Assembly: GCA_964534325.1 (NCBI GenBank) | Contig: CAZHOR010000010.1 | Span: 1 to 64,000, forward strand | DNA length: 64,000 nt | Direction: 5' to 3' | From: JdFR-22 sp964534325 | GTDB taxonomy: Archaea; Halobacteriota; Archaeoglobi; Archaeoglobales; Archaeoglobaceae | Made by a program: the position numbers and the translations under genes | Notes under the pieces: generated by a model | Told to the model about the DNA's origin: nothing | What the model saw: only the letters and a program-made list of their open reading frames with translations | The model's database searches: none | Part shown: in pieces, positions 1-8,915 of the stretch | How the letters are laid out: every line of letters begins with the position of its first letter | Numbering within the stretch: the first letter of the stretch is position 1

Positions 1-111
1 GGCACGAATTTTTTTACTACAAATTAACTATTCCAAATTAGGACATTAGGAAATAATTACTTTTTATTTTTATGGCTTTTTATGGGGTAGATAATATATA
101 TGAATAATTGA

Positions 112-181
112 GGAGAGGCCGGGGGTGGGATAAAACCGAATTTTGGGGGGGGTTCGGGGTCGGAAAAGGCCAGGCCTCTCC
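112..181. other. G-rich hairpin, possible structured RNA
   Basis: A perfect 9-bp inverted repeat, GGAGAGGCC at 112-120 and GGCCTCTCC at 173-181, encloses a very G-rich core. Inside lies a shorter stem (CCGAA at 136-140 with TTCGG at 153-157) closing on a run of eight G. Several runs of three or more G could also form a G-quadruplex. The surrounding stretch 1-545 is AT-rich and I see no convincing gene in it, so this GC-rich island stands out. It could be a structured RNA, a terminator-like element or a DNA structure. No known RNA family was recognised. Confidence 0.35.
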
Positions 182-545
182 GAATACTGGTAAAATCTAT
201 TTATGATATAAAAATTATTCGGTTTTGTTCCTATTTCTGTTGTTTCCCCAGGTGCTCCTGCAGCCATTGAATTTACTGCCTGTTTCAGTTAAAACTAACA
301 ACAAATTGAGAAGATTGAATGAATTTCTGGTCGAAAGGTTATCAATTTAATGTAATTCAAAATAACAACTTGAAGATGTTTTCGTGCTCAATGAGGAACT
401 TCTAAGATAACACTTAAGGCAACCATTAAACCATTTAAGTAATAGTTGATATACCCACCAATGTCATATTACATAACCGAGAGTATAAAGCGATTTAGGG
501 TGACAAAGGGTGAATGAAGGGTAATCAAGGGGTGATATTATTAGT

Positions 546-926
546 GTGGAAATGAAACCGATTGGTTACGTGCAAACGGATGCGAAGGAAGTTCCAAGGC
601 ATTGGACCATGTCCGATGTGGAAGGGAAGCTGATCATCAATGAGGAGTATTTAGAAGGGATGAAGGACATCAAAACAGGGGACCAGATCGTGGTTATCTT
701 CCATTTCCACAAAAGTCCTCAGTACAACCCTTCTTTCCTGCGCCAAAATCCTCCCCATAAAGGAAAAGAGTATGGAGTATTCAGCATTTGCTCTCCCATG
801 AGGCCCAATCCAATTGGGTTATCAGTTGTAGAAGTGCTTGATGTAGAGCATAACATCATCCACGTCAAGAATCTGGACATGCTGGATGGAACGCCCATCC
901 TGGACATAAAGCCGGATGTCCGCTAA
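546..926 (+). CDS. trmO: tRNA (adenine(37)-N6)-methyltransferase TrmO
   Basis: TrmO (TsaA/YaeB family) uses S-adenosylmethionine to N6-methylate the hypermodified A37 (t6A) of ANN-decoding tRNAs. The 126-residue product has the family block SPMRPNPIGLS at about residues 83-93 and the DMLDGTPILDIKP block at 111-123. It stops three residues after that block, shorter than many relatives that carry a further tail, so this is a minimal single-domain form. The start is GTG, chosen because GGGGTGAT lies about ten bases upstream. It stands alone on this strand, facing the convergent dehydrogenase gene. The family call is firm; the substrate is inferred from the family. Confidence 0.85.
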   Translation: MEMKPIGYVQTDAKEVPRHWTMSDVEGKLIINEEYLEGMKDIKTGDQIVVIFHFHKSPQYNPSFLRQNPPHKGKEYGVFSICSPMRPNPIGLSVVEVLDVEHNIIHVKNLDMLDGTPILDIKPDVR

Positions 927-974
927 CTGGTTAGGTGAACGCCCATTGGAGCCTTTTAAGAAAGAATAAAAAAG

Positions 975-1826
975 TTATTTTTTCAGGGCTTTGTAAACCG
1001 CGGAGAAGTCCAGTTCTTCCATTTCTTTTGACATTGTAATACCGAACAGCTCTTTTGCTATGGTTCCGGTGAATAAGGGCATTTTCATCTCCCTGACCAT
1101 ATCCTGGAGATAGTGAAGGTCTTTGTAGATGAGGGATGCCTTGAAGTGGGTGGAGAAGTCCTCATTAAGCAGTTTTTCTCTTTTGGCGTTGAGTATTTTA
1201 GAGTCCCCGGCACCAGCAGAAAGTATGTCCAGCACTTTTTCTTTATCCAGACCTGCTTCTTCCCCAATGACCAGTGCCTCTGCAAGAGTGCTCATCAAGG
1301 AGCCCAGCACCATGTTGTTTATCAGCTTCATTCTGGTAGCCATTCCTTGCTCTCCCATATAGAAGACGGGCTCTCCTATCATCTCCAGATACGGTAGAGC
1401 TTTCTGGTAGGGTTCTCTGTCACCACTTACAAGGACGGTGAGTGTTCCCTGAGAAGCAGGTACGACACTCCCGATCACCGGCGTCTCCAGATAATGCGCT
1501 CCTTTTTCCCTGAAAGCCCTGCTGAATTTCGCTACCTCTTCAAAATGGTTGGTTGTGGTATCCACCACGATCTTCCCCTGACAGTCGCCCTGAAGTAGTC
1601 CCTCTTCAGAGTACATGACCGATTCTACTGCCCTGCTGTCGGTGAGGTTAAGGAAGACGAGGTCCACTTTATTCATTATGTCTGCAGGGCTCTGAGCTAT
1701 ATCCACACCCAGGTCTTCAGCCTTTTCTGTGGTCCTGTTCCACACTATCAGGTCTGCTACCTGCGAAACCAGGTTCCTTGCCATGGGTTTGCCCAGGTAG
1801 CCCAGTCCGATAAACCCGATCTTCAT
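975..1826 (-). CDS. NAD(P)-dependent beta-hydroxyacid dehydrogenase
   Basis: Member of the 3-hydroxyisobutyrate dehydrogenase / 6-phosphogluconate dehydrogenase-like superfamily, about 283 residues. The N-terminal Rossmann fold has GLGYLG at residues 7-12. The substrate-binding segment lies around 114-136, and the helical domain carries the expected catalytic lysine K167 in MKLINN. I start at ATG 1826, preceded by GGGAGTGG. The open frame runs further upstream, but that part would overlap the neighbouring reductase and does not resemble the family. It lies 26 bp after the aldo/keto reductase on the same strand, so the two are probably one operon. The true substrate (a small beta-hydroxyacid or semialdehyde) cannot be told from the sequence. 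Confidence 0.85.
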   Translation of the reverse strand: MKIGFIGLGYLGKPMARNLVSQVADLIVWNRTTEKAEDLGVDIAQSPADIMNKVDLVFLNLTDSRAVESVMYSEEGLLQGDCQGKIVVDTTTNHFEEVAKFSRAFREKGAHYLETPVIGSVVPASQGTLTVLVSGDREPYQKALPYLEMIGEPVFYMGEQGMATRMKLINNMVLGSLMSTLAEALVIGEEAGLDKEKVLDILSAGAGDSKILNAKREKLLNEDFSTHFKASLIYKDLHYLQDMVREMKMPLFTGTIAKELFGITMSKEMEELDFSAVYKALKK

Positions 1827-1852
1827 AAAACCACTCCCGATCTCATCTGTTT

Positions 1853-2848
1853 TTATTCCTCGCATCTGGCAGGTGGCGCCATGAACTCCGGACCTACGGG
1901 GTCTTTGACGGTCTCCTGGATTATGGAGTCGATGTGCTGCATAGCATCCTGTCCCAGTTTCCATCCCATAACTTCATCCACGGGGTCTACCTGTTCGGGT
2001 TTTCTTGCGCCCCATAGAGCTATTCCGTCTCCTATTCTGTCCAGTATCCATCTCACTGCAAGGTGAAGAACTCTTTTATCGTAGTTTTGAGCGAATTCGT
2101 CCAGCTTATTTACAGCCTCCAGATATTGCTGGTAGCGAGGGGACTGGAATTTGGGATCCATTTTTCTCAGATCATCGCCCTCGAACTGAGTGTCTGGGCC
2201 CATTTTACCTGTAAGCAACCCTCTGCACAGTGCTCCGTATGTGAGGAGGACAATACCTTTCTCCCGGCAGTAAGGCAGTACATCGTCCTCAATTTCCCGC
2301 TCAAAGAGGTTGTAGGGCGGCTGGCAGGTGTGGATGGGAGCAACCTCCCTAAACTGGTCCATTTGCTGTGGTGAGAAGTTGCTGACACCTATCGCCTTCA
2401 CTTTACCCTCATCGTACAGCTGTTTCATTGCCTCTGCGGTCTCCCTTATGGGAACGATGGGATCTGGCCAGTGGACCTGATAAACGTCTATGTAATCCGT
2501 TCGCAACCTCTCAAGAGAGTCTTCTACTTCTTTGAATATCCGGTCCCTGCTGGCGTTCCTGAAGACCTCTTCATTCTCAGTCCATTCGATCCCGGCTTTG
2601 GTAGCTATCACCAGGTCTTTTCTGTTCCCATATTGCTCGATCGCCTTACCAACTATCTCTTCCGATAATCCGAAGCCATAAGCAGGAGCAGTATCAATAA
2701 AATTGATCCCCTTATCCAGAGCCGAGTGGATGGTCTCAATGGATTTCTTTTCATCTGTTCCTCCCCACATCCATCCACCTATGGCCCAGGTGCCCAATCC
2801 AATTCTGGCAGGTCTAACATTAAGTCCGGGAATTTGAGTGTACTCCAC
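1853..2848 (-). CDS. Aldo/keto reductase
   Basis: A (beta/alpha)8-barrel NADPH-dependent reductase of about 331 residues. The aldo/keto reductase tetrad is visible: D52, Y57, K84 and H126 counted from the chosen start. The signature segment IGVSNFSP follows later. I chose GTG at 2848 because AGAGGTGAT ends four bases before it, the commonest spacing here. Starts at 2854 or 2857 would sit on the ribosome-binding site itself. It is first in a likely two-gene operon with the beta-hydroxyacid dehydrogenase, suggesting paired carbonyl and hydroxyacid redox chemistry. The substrate is unknown. Confidence 0.85.
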   Translation of the reverse strand: MEYTQIPGLNVRPARIGLGTWAIGGWMWGGTDEKKSIETIHSALDKGINFIDTAPAYGFGLSEEIVGKAIEQYGNRKDLVIATKAGIEWTENEEVFRNASRDRIFKEVEDSLERLRTDYIDVYQVHWPDPIVPIRETAEAMKQLYDEGKVKAIGVSNFSPQQMDQFREVAPIHTCQPPYNLFEREIEDDVLPYCREKGIVLLTYGALCRGLLTGKMGPDTQFEGDDLRKMDPKFQSPRYQQYLEAVNKLDEFAQNYDKRVLHLAVRWILDRIGDGIALWGARKPEQVDPVDEVMGWKLGQDAMQHIDSIIQETVKDPVGPEFMAPPARCEE

Positions 2849-2958
2849 GATCATCACCTCTTCTGGTCATTCCGTTCATTAAATCCAGTTATCTCACGAA
2901 CAAATAATAGGTTTTTTGGAGAAGCGATAAAAATAAAATAGAAAAATAGAATAAAAAT

Positions 2959-3765
2959 TTATTCTTTTTTGAGATGTACATCCATTTGTGGAAACGGGAT
3001 CTCTATGCCCTCTCTGTTGTATGCTTCGTAGACCTGCTTCGTCAAGTCGAGGAAGACGTTCCACCAGTCCTCTTTCTTGGCCCATGCCCTCAACTGTAAG
3101 TTAATTGAAGAATCTCCCAGCTCCAGGATAACGACTGCTGGAGCGGGGTCGCTCAATACCTTGGGATGGTCCTTCATGAGGTCCATAGCTACTTTAACTG
3201 CCTTATCCAGATCTGTACCGTAAGCCACGCCAACGCTGACATCGGCCCTTCTGGTGGGCATTCTGTTGTAGATGGTTATCGTATCATTCCATATCAGCTT
3301 ATTGGGAATAGTTATGAGCTTGTTATCCAGAGTTAAAAGGTCAGTAGCCATTATACCTACTGCACTGACCGTTCCTGATTCTCCACTGACCTCTACGTAA
3401 TCCCCTTTGTCGATGAGTTTAAGCGAGGCTATCCAGATACCGGAAGCCAGGTTCGTGAGTGTATCCTGCAAACCGAAGCCCAGGATCAAGCCTATTACTG
3501 CGGAAAGCCCGATTATCACCGAACCAGTATGGACTCCTAGTACACTGGCCACCAGAAGTATCAGTACAACGTAGAGCAAGACACTGAAAAATCTGCCCAA
3601 AAACTCGACCACAAGTTCCGATAACTTGGTCTTAGTCAGGCTCTTCTTGAAAGCTGAAACGATCAATTTTATAGCTAGCCAGCCCACAACAAGAACAATT
3701 AAAGCTGTAATTATCTGCATAGGCGTTATACCTATATAAGGTAAAGGTTCTCCCCAAACTACCAA
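2959..3765 (-). CDS. MscS-family mechanosensitive channel
   Basis: Small-conductance mechanosensitive channel of 268 residues, a membrane protein that releases solutes on osmotic downshock. Hydrophobic segments lie at about 18-38, 55-76 and 81-113. The third is the Gly/Ala-rich pore helix, ending in GFGLQDTLTNLASG. The cytosolic beta domain follows (residues 120-180), then an alpha/beta C-terminal domain. The start is TTG with GGAAGGTGGT just upstream. It is a separate transcription unit upstream of the reductase pair. Together with mannosyl-3-phosphoglycerate synthase in this window it suggests exposure to changing osmolarity. Confidence 0.9.
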   Translation of the reverse strand: MVVWGEPLPYIGITPMQIITALIVLVVGWLAIKLIVSAFKKSLTKTKLSELVVEFLGRFFSVLLYVVLILLVASVLGVHTGSVIIGLSAVIGLILGFGLQDTLTNLASGIWIASLKLIDKGDYVEVSGESGTVSAVGIMATDLLTLDNKLITIPNKLIWNDTITIYNRMPTRRADVSVGVAYGTDLDKAVKVAMDLMKDHPKVLSDPAPAVVILELGDSSINLQLRAWAKKEDWWNVFLDLTKQVYEAYNREGIEIPFPQMDVHLKKE

Positions 3766-4054
3766 ACTACCACCTTCCTAAAGCTTGTTCGAACATTTAT
3801 CACCCACCCCTTTACGGTTTTCCTGTAGTTCACAAGATATATATCTAATTTTCCAAATTTTTATTATTGTTGATTATGATTTCTTAAGACCGGTTATAAT
3901 TGTTTTTGAGGGTTTTGAAGAAAATAATGGAAAACGAGAAGGGGGGCAAAAAAGGAAAAAAGATATTGAAAATAAAATGAGTATCTCAGGACTTTTACTC
4001 ATGAGTCCGCCCAGGAAGTTCATGAAGTGCTTATAACTTAATAAACATCAGGAT

Positions 4055-4282
4055 TTATTCTTTTCTATGCTTCAGAAGATGCTCCAAGTATATGGGGTCT
4101 CTTCCGGTCCTCTTTTTGTTCTCTTTATCATTTTTCTTCTCTTTCTCGGCCATGAAACAATTGATGAAATGGTCAACTGCCTGGTAGAGAGCTTCTTTGG
4201 TTGTGGATTCCCCTGATTTCTCCTTTAGCTTCTCCAGAACTTCCTGGGGTATCTTGACCTGCACAAATATCGGTTTACCCAT
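4055..4282 (-). CDS. DUF5371-family small protein (copy 1)
   Basis: A 75-residue protein with a conserved core, VKIPQEVLEKLKEKSGESTTK, predicted to form a short strand and two helices, then a Lys/Glu-rich tail. It is clearly homologous to the proteins at 20195-20392 and 27300-27560, which share the K-GE-TK motif and the helix ending in H-(F/Y)-(I/L)-x-C. The fold resembles ribbon-helix-helix DNA-binding proteins, so a regulatory role is possible but unproven. The start is ATG 4282, with GTGAT four bases upstream. An inverted-repeat element lies about 80 bp upstream (4360-4380). Confidence 0.75.
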   Translation of the reverse strand: MGKPIFVQVKIPQEVLEKLKEKSGESTTKEALYQAVDHFINCFMAEKEKKNDKENKKRTGRDPIYLEHLLKHRKE

Positions 4283-4291
4283 GACAATCAC

Positions 4292-4842
4292 TTATTTTTT
4301 AACAATAAGTTAGAAGTTTATAGTTAATAAGTTTAACCTGAGACATTGTGTCTATGAAACAATATTCTACAACATTGTTCTTATTATTCTAAATAAATGA
4401 GTTACTGATGAAGGATTTGTGGTGGTCAAAGGGAGGACAGTAATTTAAGGTTGAGACCCTCTTTTCGAGAATTCAGCCCATAAACCCCCTGATTTCGGTG
4501 CACAATGGCTATAATCATTATTATTCAGCCGTTTTAGACCTCCAATATTCATGAGGCGCTTGTAGTGAGGATCAGGAGTAAACTCCGCTTTCCACTATTC
4601 TGATGTCAGGATAATCGAAGAAAACATTAAAGGTGTAGACAGTATTTTGACAATGCATAGGTTCTTGCAGAAAAATTGGAGAAAAGAAAGTAGTGTTCAT
4701 CGAACTCCATAAAGAGATGATCATTATTGCGGACTGGGGAAAAAGTTCGAAGTTTTTTGATGGGAAAAGCTGTTTTAAACCCTGAAAACATTTATAATGG
4801 TAGGACATAATTAACGTATAGAACATTAGGCCAGTGATATAA
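4292..4842. other. Intergenic region with inverted repeat, no clear gene
   Basis: This 550-bp AT-rich gap lies between the divergent DUF5371 gene and the dnaG-like gene. It holds the imperfect palindrome around 4358-4380. A weak open frame on the minus strand (4572-4913) runs antisense into the dnaG-like gene. It has no recognisable domain and no ribosome-binding motif, so I do not call it. No RNA gene was seen. Confidence 0.4.
4360..4372 (-). promoter_or_regulatory. Shared motif TTGTAGAATATTG, possible operator
   Basis: On the minus strand this 13-mer matches TTGTAGAACATTG at 38929-38941 with one mismatch. Here it is part of an imperfect inverted repeat, AACAATATT...AACATTGTT. It lies about 80 bp upstream of the DUF5371 gene on the same strand. 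A regulator site shared by two small genes is an inference only. Confidence 0.3.
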
Positions 4843-5319
4843 ATGAGCGGGTCAGAAGATAAAGGAACTCCTGCGGATTCGGGCAGTAAATACTTGATAC
4901 ATTCCCAGTTCACTGCCGAAGGAGTAGTGGAGAGCTCCGATGTCGTTGGTGCTATTTTCGGACAGACTGAGGAGCTTCTGGGTAAAGAGCTTGACCTCAG
5001 AGACCTTCAGGAGAAAGGTAAGGTAGGGAGAATAGAAGTCAGAGCCCATAATGACAGCGGAAAAACTCATGGGGAGATCGAGGTCCCCACCAGCTTGGAT
5101 AAAGTGGAGACTGCTACTCTGGCGGCTGTGCTGGAGACCATTGAGAAGATAGGCGCAAGTAAAGCTGAAATATGGACTACTGAGATAACCAGGACCAAGT
5201 TCGTGGAAAATAAAAGGAAAGAGATCGTGGAGAGAGCAAAAGAGCTTGTCAAAACCTCGTTCAAGGAACACAAGGAGGAATCAGAAGAGATCTCCGAGCT
5301 GCGCAACATGGTCAGCTGA
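4843..5319 (+). CDS. Archaeal DnaG N-terminal domain only (TOPRIM absent)
   Basis: The 158-residue product matches the archaeal DnaG N-terminal domain from about residue 17: the KYLIH...EGVVESSDVVGAIFGQTE block, the ELDLRDLQ block, a GRIEV strand and VPTSLDKVETA. In known archaeal DnaG this region is followed by a TOPRIM catalytic domain (EGRAD motif) and a C-terminal region, about 400 residues in all. Here the frame ends at a TGA right after the first domain, and no TOPRIM-like sequence follows in any frame. The protein also has a 16-residue N-terminal extension. The archaeal DnaG N-terminus is known to contact the RNA exosome, so a stand-alone exosome adaptor is one option; a decaying duplicate is the other. 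Confidence 0.8.
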   Translation: MSGSEDKGTPADSGSKYLIHSQFTAEGVVESSDVVGAIFGQTEELLGKELDLRDLQEKGKVGRIEVRAHNDSGKTHGEIEVPTSLDKVETATLAAVLETIEKIGASKAEIWTTEITRTKFVENKRKEIVERAKELVKTSFKEHKEESEEISELRNMVS

Positions 5320-5809
5320 AAAGCGCCACATCAATACAACTTCTGATAAATGCGCCGCTGAGAGGCTTTGATAAGCGATCAGAGGCTTTACCATTAGTTT
5401 CCCAGTTTATTATATAAATAATATTTAGGAGAAACCAAAAATTAATAAGGCAAGATATAGTACGTTCATTTACCAGGGTGGTATTAGGGTGGCCATTTAC
5501 AATCACTTCCTCTTACACCCTCTTGACACCCTGGTACTTAATACATCAACAAGCTCTGTGTGACCTTCTTTGTGCTTTTTTAACCTCCTATAAGCTGTTA
5601 AAACTCAATCAAGAGGTTTTGAGGGTCTCAGGTTGTCAACCAACCTCTTTAAGCCTTAATTTCTCTATGTTTTAAAGTAATAACTTCAACACATCTACTT
5701 GTACATTAAAGGCCTTCAAACCAAATTACAAGGAAGCCAAACCTACCTTCAGCCAAAAGCTATTTATATTTTAAATTACAGCTTTAGATATAAGAGGAGG
5801 TGATTGTAA
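5320..5809. other. Gene-free region with nested inverted repeats
   Basis: No convincing gene was seen in these 490 bases. TACCAGGGTG (5471-5480) pairs with CACCCTGGTA (5527-5536). Further on, AAGAGGTT (5611-5618) can pair with AACCTCTT (5642-5649), while AGGTTG (5630-5635) can pair with CAACCT (5641-5646). The last two pairings exclude each other. The right end holds the histone promoter. Confidence 0.35.
5763..5772 (+). promoter_or_regulatory. TATA box of histone gene
   Basis: TTTATATTTT lies about 40 bp before the histone ATG. Transcription would start near 5792, giving a short leader that carries the strong ribosome-binding site GGAGGTGAT at 5796-5804. Confidence 0.6.
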
Positions 5810-6013
5810 ATGGCTGGAATACCAACCGCACCTATTGATAGGTTGATAAGAAAAGCGGGAGCAGCAAGAGTTAGCGAGCAGGCTAACAAGAAAATGGTTG
5901 AGGCATTAGAAGACTATGCCTCAGACGTTGCCAGAAAAGCTGCCGATATTGCAAGGCACTCTGGCAGGAAGACCGTTAAAGCTGAAGACGTAAAGCTTGC
6001 TCTCAAGCAGTAA
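5810..6013 (+). CDS. Archaeal histone (HMf family)
   Basis: A 67-residue single histone fold that dimerises, then wraps and compacts DNA. The sequence runs through the canonical elements: an N-terminal AGIPTAPIDRLIRKAGA, the long central helix around residues 20-47, and the C-terminal RKTVKAEDVKLALK, whose Lys/Thr residues contact DNA. The full length matches the family, and there is no tail. It has its own strong signals: a TATA box, GGAGGTGAT before the ATG, and a T-rich stretch after the stop. It is most likely highly expressed as a single-gene unit. Confidence 0.97.
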   Translation: MAGIPTAPIDRLIRKAGAARVSEQANKKMVEALEDYASDVARKAADIARHSGRKTVKAEDVKLALKQ

Positions 6014-6027
6014 GCTGCTTCCCAAAC

Positions 6028-6041
6028 TTTTTTTATTTTTT
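6028..6041 (+). terminator. T-rich terminator after histone gene
   Basis: A run of TTTTTTT-A-TTTTTT starts 14 bp after the histone stop codon. This is the usual form of archaeal factor-independent termination. No hairpin is needed or seen. Confidence 0.55.
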
Positions 6042-6226
6042 ATATTAACTTCACAACCCGGTTTTTTAAGGGAACAGAGTTCAATAAGTAATTTATATGT
6101 TTGCTTCTTATTCTAATTCGATCCAGCTCCCAAAGCCCTTTCAGGGCTCTACATACTGCTCACACTCGTAATATGCTGAAAAATGGTGAAAAAGGATTAA
6201 AAAAGGGTTGAAAAAGAGTTAGTTGT

Positions 6227-8734
6227 TTATCCGTAGCCCAGGAAAGTGCTGGTGGCTTTGGTGCTCTCCGACTTCACTCTCTCTTCAAAGCTACCGTAGA
6301 AGCTGAGGGTTGATTCGTCGACACTGGGCCTCACTTTCTTGAGGGCATCCATGAAATGCCTCATCTCAACCTCTTCTGTGTCCATATCTTCCCTGAAGGC
6401 AAGCATGACCGCCTCCCTGGCGACTGCCTCTATGTCCGCTCCCACGTATCCTTCTGTGATGTCCGCCAGCTCTTCGATATCCACATCCTCAGATACGGGC
6501 ATGTCCTTGAGGTGGACATTGAGTATTGCTCTCCTGCTCTTCTTGCCGGGTGCTCTCACCAGCACCAGCCTATCGAATCTTCCCGGTCTCAATAATGCTT
6601 TGTCCAGTATATCCGGGCGGTTGGTAGCTCCTACGACCATCACGTCCTCCAGCTCTTCAAGGCCGTCTATCTCTATGAGCAACTGGTTCACGACCCTCTC
6701 GACCGCACGGCTGCTCTCTCCTGTTCCTCTCATCTGGGCGGTAGCGTCAAGCTCATCAAAGAATACTATACAGGGCGATACCTGTTTGGCTTTCTTGAAT
6801 ATCTCTCTTACGGCTTTTTCGCTTTCTCCCAGCCACTTGCTGAGGAGCTCGCTTCCCTTGACGGTGATGAAGTTGGCTTTGGTCTCATTCGCCACGGCCT
6901 TGGCGATCAGGGTCTTACCGGTCCCGGGTGGGCCGTAAAGGAGTACACCTCTGGGGGGTCGGATGTCGAACTTCTTGAACTTCTCCGGATAACGTAAGGG
7001 CCACTCTACAGTCTCCACGACTTCTCTCTTCACATCATCAAGTCCACCCACAGCTTCCCATGAGACCATGGGGACCTCTACCACCACTTCTCTCAGGGCA
7101 GAAGGTTCTATCTCCTTAAGTGACTCCTTGAAATCATCCATCGTCACTTTTATGGAGTCCAGGACTTCTGTGGGAACCTCTTCATTTTCCAGATCGATCT
7201 GAGGCAAGTAGCGTCTGAGAGCCTTCATGGCAGCCTCTTTGCACAATGACTCGATGTCAGCTCCCACAAATCCGTGGGTCTGCTCGCTGATCCTCCTCAG
7301 CATGTACTTGATGCTCTGCCTCTTGAGCTCGGAATAAGTGCTTGGAGGAAGTGAATGAACGATGTCCGATACATCAACATCTTCAGCCATCCTCACATCT
7401 TCCATAACAGTATCCACTGACTTGGATAGCTCAGATGCCGGTTCTGACTCTACCGCATTTTCTGGTTCTGTTCGCTGTTCTGATCTCTTTTGTTCTTTTG
7501 ACCCGGTCTCGGTCTGTGACTCTCCCTCTGTTTCCTTTTGAAGATTGTTCTTAACTTTCTCCAGTGATTCCAGTACTTCTTCTTTGTTGTAGTCGGGTTC
7601 CAGAGGCATGTTCCTGGTGTGCACCTGCAGGACCTCTTTTCTACCTTCCAGGTCAGGCACACCTATCTCCAGCTCCCTGTCGTATCTTCCCGGTCTCCTC
7701 AGGGCTGGGTCCACAGCGTCGATCCTGTTAGTCGCTCCTATGACCACTACCTGTCCTCTTTCTTCCAGGCCATCCATTAAGGCCAGCAACTGGGCTACAA
7801 CTCTTCGTTCCACTTCACCGGTGACCTCATCTCTCTTGGGTGCGAGAGCATCGATCTCATCGATAAGTATTATTGAGGGAGAGTTCTCTCTAGCTTCCTC
7901 AAAAATATCCCTCAGCCTTTGCTCTGATTCACCGTAGAACTTGCTCATTATCTCCGGACCATTAATGGTGTAGAATGAAGCTCCGATCTCGTTGGCCACT
8001 GCCTTGGTGATGAGGGTCTTACCCGTTCCGGGCGGGCCGGTGAGCATAACTCCCTTGGGTGGGTCGATGCCCAATCTCTGGAATATCTCCGGATATTTGA
8101 GAGGAAGCTCTACGATCTCTCGTATCTTCTGGAGCTCTTCCTTCAGCCCTCCAATGTCCTCATACGTGATGCCGGCCTTACCCATTCTCTCGAACCCTTT
8201 GGCGGGCTCTTCTCTATAGATTATCCTGGTGGACTCGTCAATGACCACGGGACCTTTGGGGTCGGTCTTCACCGCCACGAATAGCTGGGCATGGCTCTGA
8301 CCGTGCTTCCCAAAACCGGATAAAGCTGGCGAGCCAATAACAGGGACAATATCACCTTCGATCAAGGGCCTCTTCAATAACTGATGCTTCAGATACTCCC
8401 CAATATCCATTCCATAAATCTTGAAGTTCATCTTCTTCAAGGGAGCAATAGTAATGGACCTCGCTGACTCAGGCTCAACTCTTTCCACTTTAACTCCATC
8501 TCCAATGCCTGAACCAGTGTTCTCTCTGACGAACCTGTCGATACGCAGTATGCCTTTACCCCAATCTCTCTTGGGTGCTCTCCACACTTTCGCGACGGTC
8601 TCTCTCTTTCCCACAATCTTTATGATATTCCCAGGGGAGATCTTGAGGTTCAACATTGCCTCAGGATCCAGCCTTGCAACGCCTCTCCCCGAATCACTCG
8701 GATAAGCTTGATTCACCTTTAAATTTGCTTCCAA
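6227..8734 (-). CDS. CDC48/VAT AAA+ unfoldase with D1-D2 insertion
   Basis: A two-ring AAA+ ATPase of 835 residues that unfolds proteins, often feeding the archaeal proteasome. The N domain (1-180) is a double-psi barrel type. D1 has Walker A GPPGTGKT at 233-240 and Walker B IILIDEID at 288-295. D2 has Walker A GPPGTGKT at 601-608 and Walker B IVFFDELD at 656-663. Archaeal members are usually about 730-760 residues. The extra length is a charged Glu/Lys/Ser/Gln-rich segment of about 90-100 residues (roughly 385-480) inside the D1 small domain, before the THGFVGAD motif. The start is TTG, with GGTGAT four bases upstream. It is monocistronic. Confidence 0.95.
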   Translation of the reverse strand: MEANLKVNQAYPSDSGRGVARLDPEAMLNLKISPGNIIKIVGKRETVAKVWRAPKRDWGKGILRIDRFVRENTGSGIGDGVKVERVEPESARSITIAPLKKMNFKIYGMDIGEYLKHQLLKRPLIEGDIVPVIGSPALSGFGKHGQSHAQLFVAVKTDPKGPVVIDESTRIIYREEPAKGFERMGKAGITYEDIGGLKEELQKIREIVELPLKYPEIFQRLGIDPPKGVMLTGPPGTGKTLITKAVANEIGASFYTINGPEIMSKFYGESEQRLRDIFEEARENSPSIILIDEIDALAPKRDEVTGEVERRVVAQLLALMDGLEERGQVVVIGATNRIDAVDPALRRPGRYDRELEIGVPDLEGRKEVLQVHTRNMPLEPDYNKEEVLESLEKVKNNLQKETEGESQTETGSKEQKRSEQRTEPENAVESEPASELSKSVDTVMEDVRMAEDVDVSDIVHSLPPSTYSELKRQSIKYMLRRISEQTHGFVGADIESLCKEAAMKALRRYLPQIDLENEEVPTEVLDSIKVTMDDFKESLKEIEPSALREVVVEVPMVSWEAVGGLDDVKREVVETVEWPLRYPEKFKKFDIRPPRGVLLYGPPGTGKTLIAKAVANETKANFITVKGSELLSKWLGESEKAVREIFKKAKQVSPCIVFFDELDATAQMRGTGESSRAVERVVNQLLIEIDGLEELEDVMVVGATNRPDILDKALLRPGRFDRLVLVRAPGKKSRRAILNVHLKDMPVSEDVDIEELADITEGYVGADIEAVAREAVMLAFREDMDTEEVEMRHFMDALKKVRPSVDESTLSFYGSFEERVKSESTKATSTFLGYG

Positions 8735-8915
8735 ATTTGATCACCATTGCATAAACAATTTTTCTAATCTATGTCTACTCAACCCTTATATCACCTTTAT
8801 GCCCCATATAATAATGTGATGACATAACAGGTTAAGTTCACACCAAATCGGGGGAGTTAATGTTATAATGAAAATTCCTGCACAAGATTTAAGGAAGACT
8901 TAACTTTCTCTTACT

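Noticed and set aside
1827..1964. N-terminal extension of the beta-hydroxyacid dehydrogenase
   Set aside because: The extension overlaps the aldo/keto reductase coding region and precedes the Rossmann start without any family resemblance.
4572..4913. 113-codon frame on the minus strand
   Set aside because: It overlaps the start of the dnaG-like gene in antisense, and no start signal or domain is seen.
5478..5675. 65-codon frame between the dnaG-like gene and histone
   Set aside because: It has no ribosome-binding motif or domain, and it coincides with the inverted repeats, which explain its composition better.
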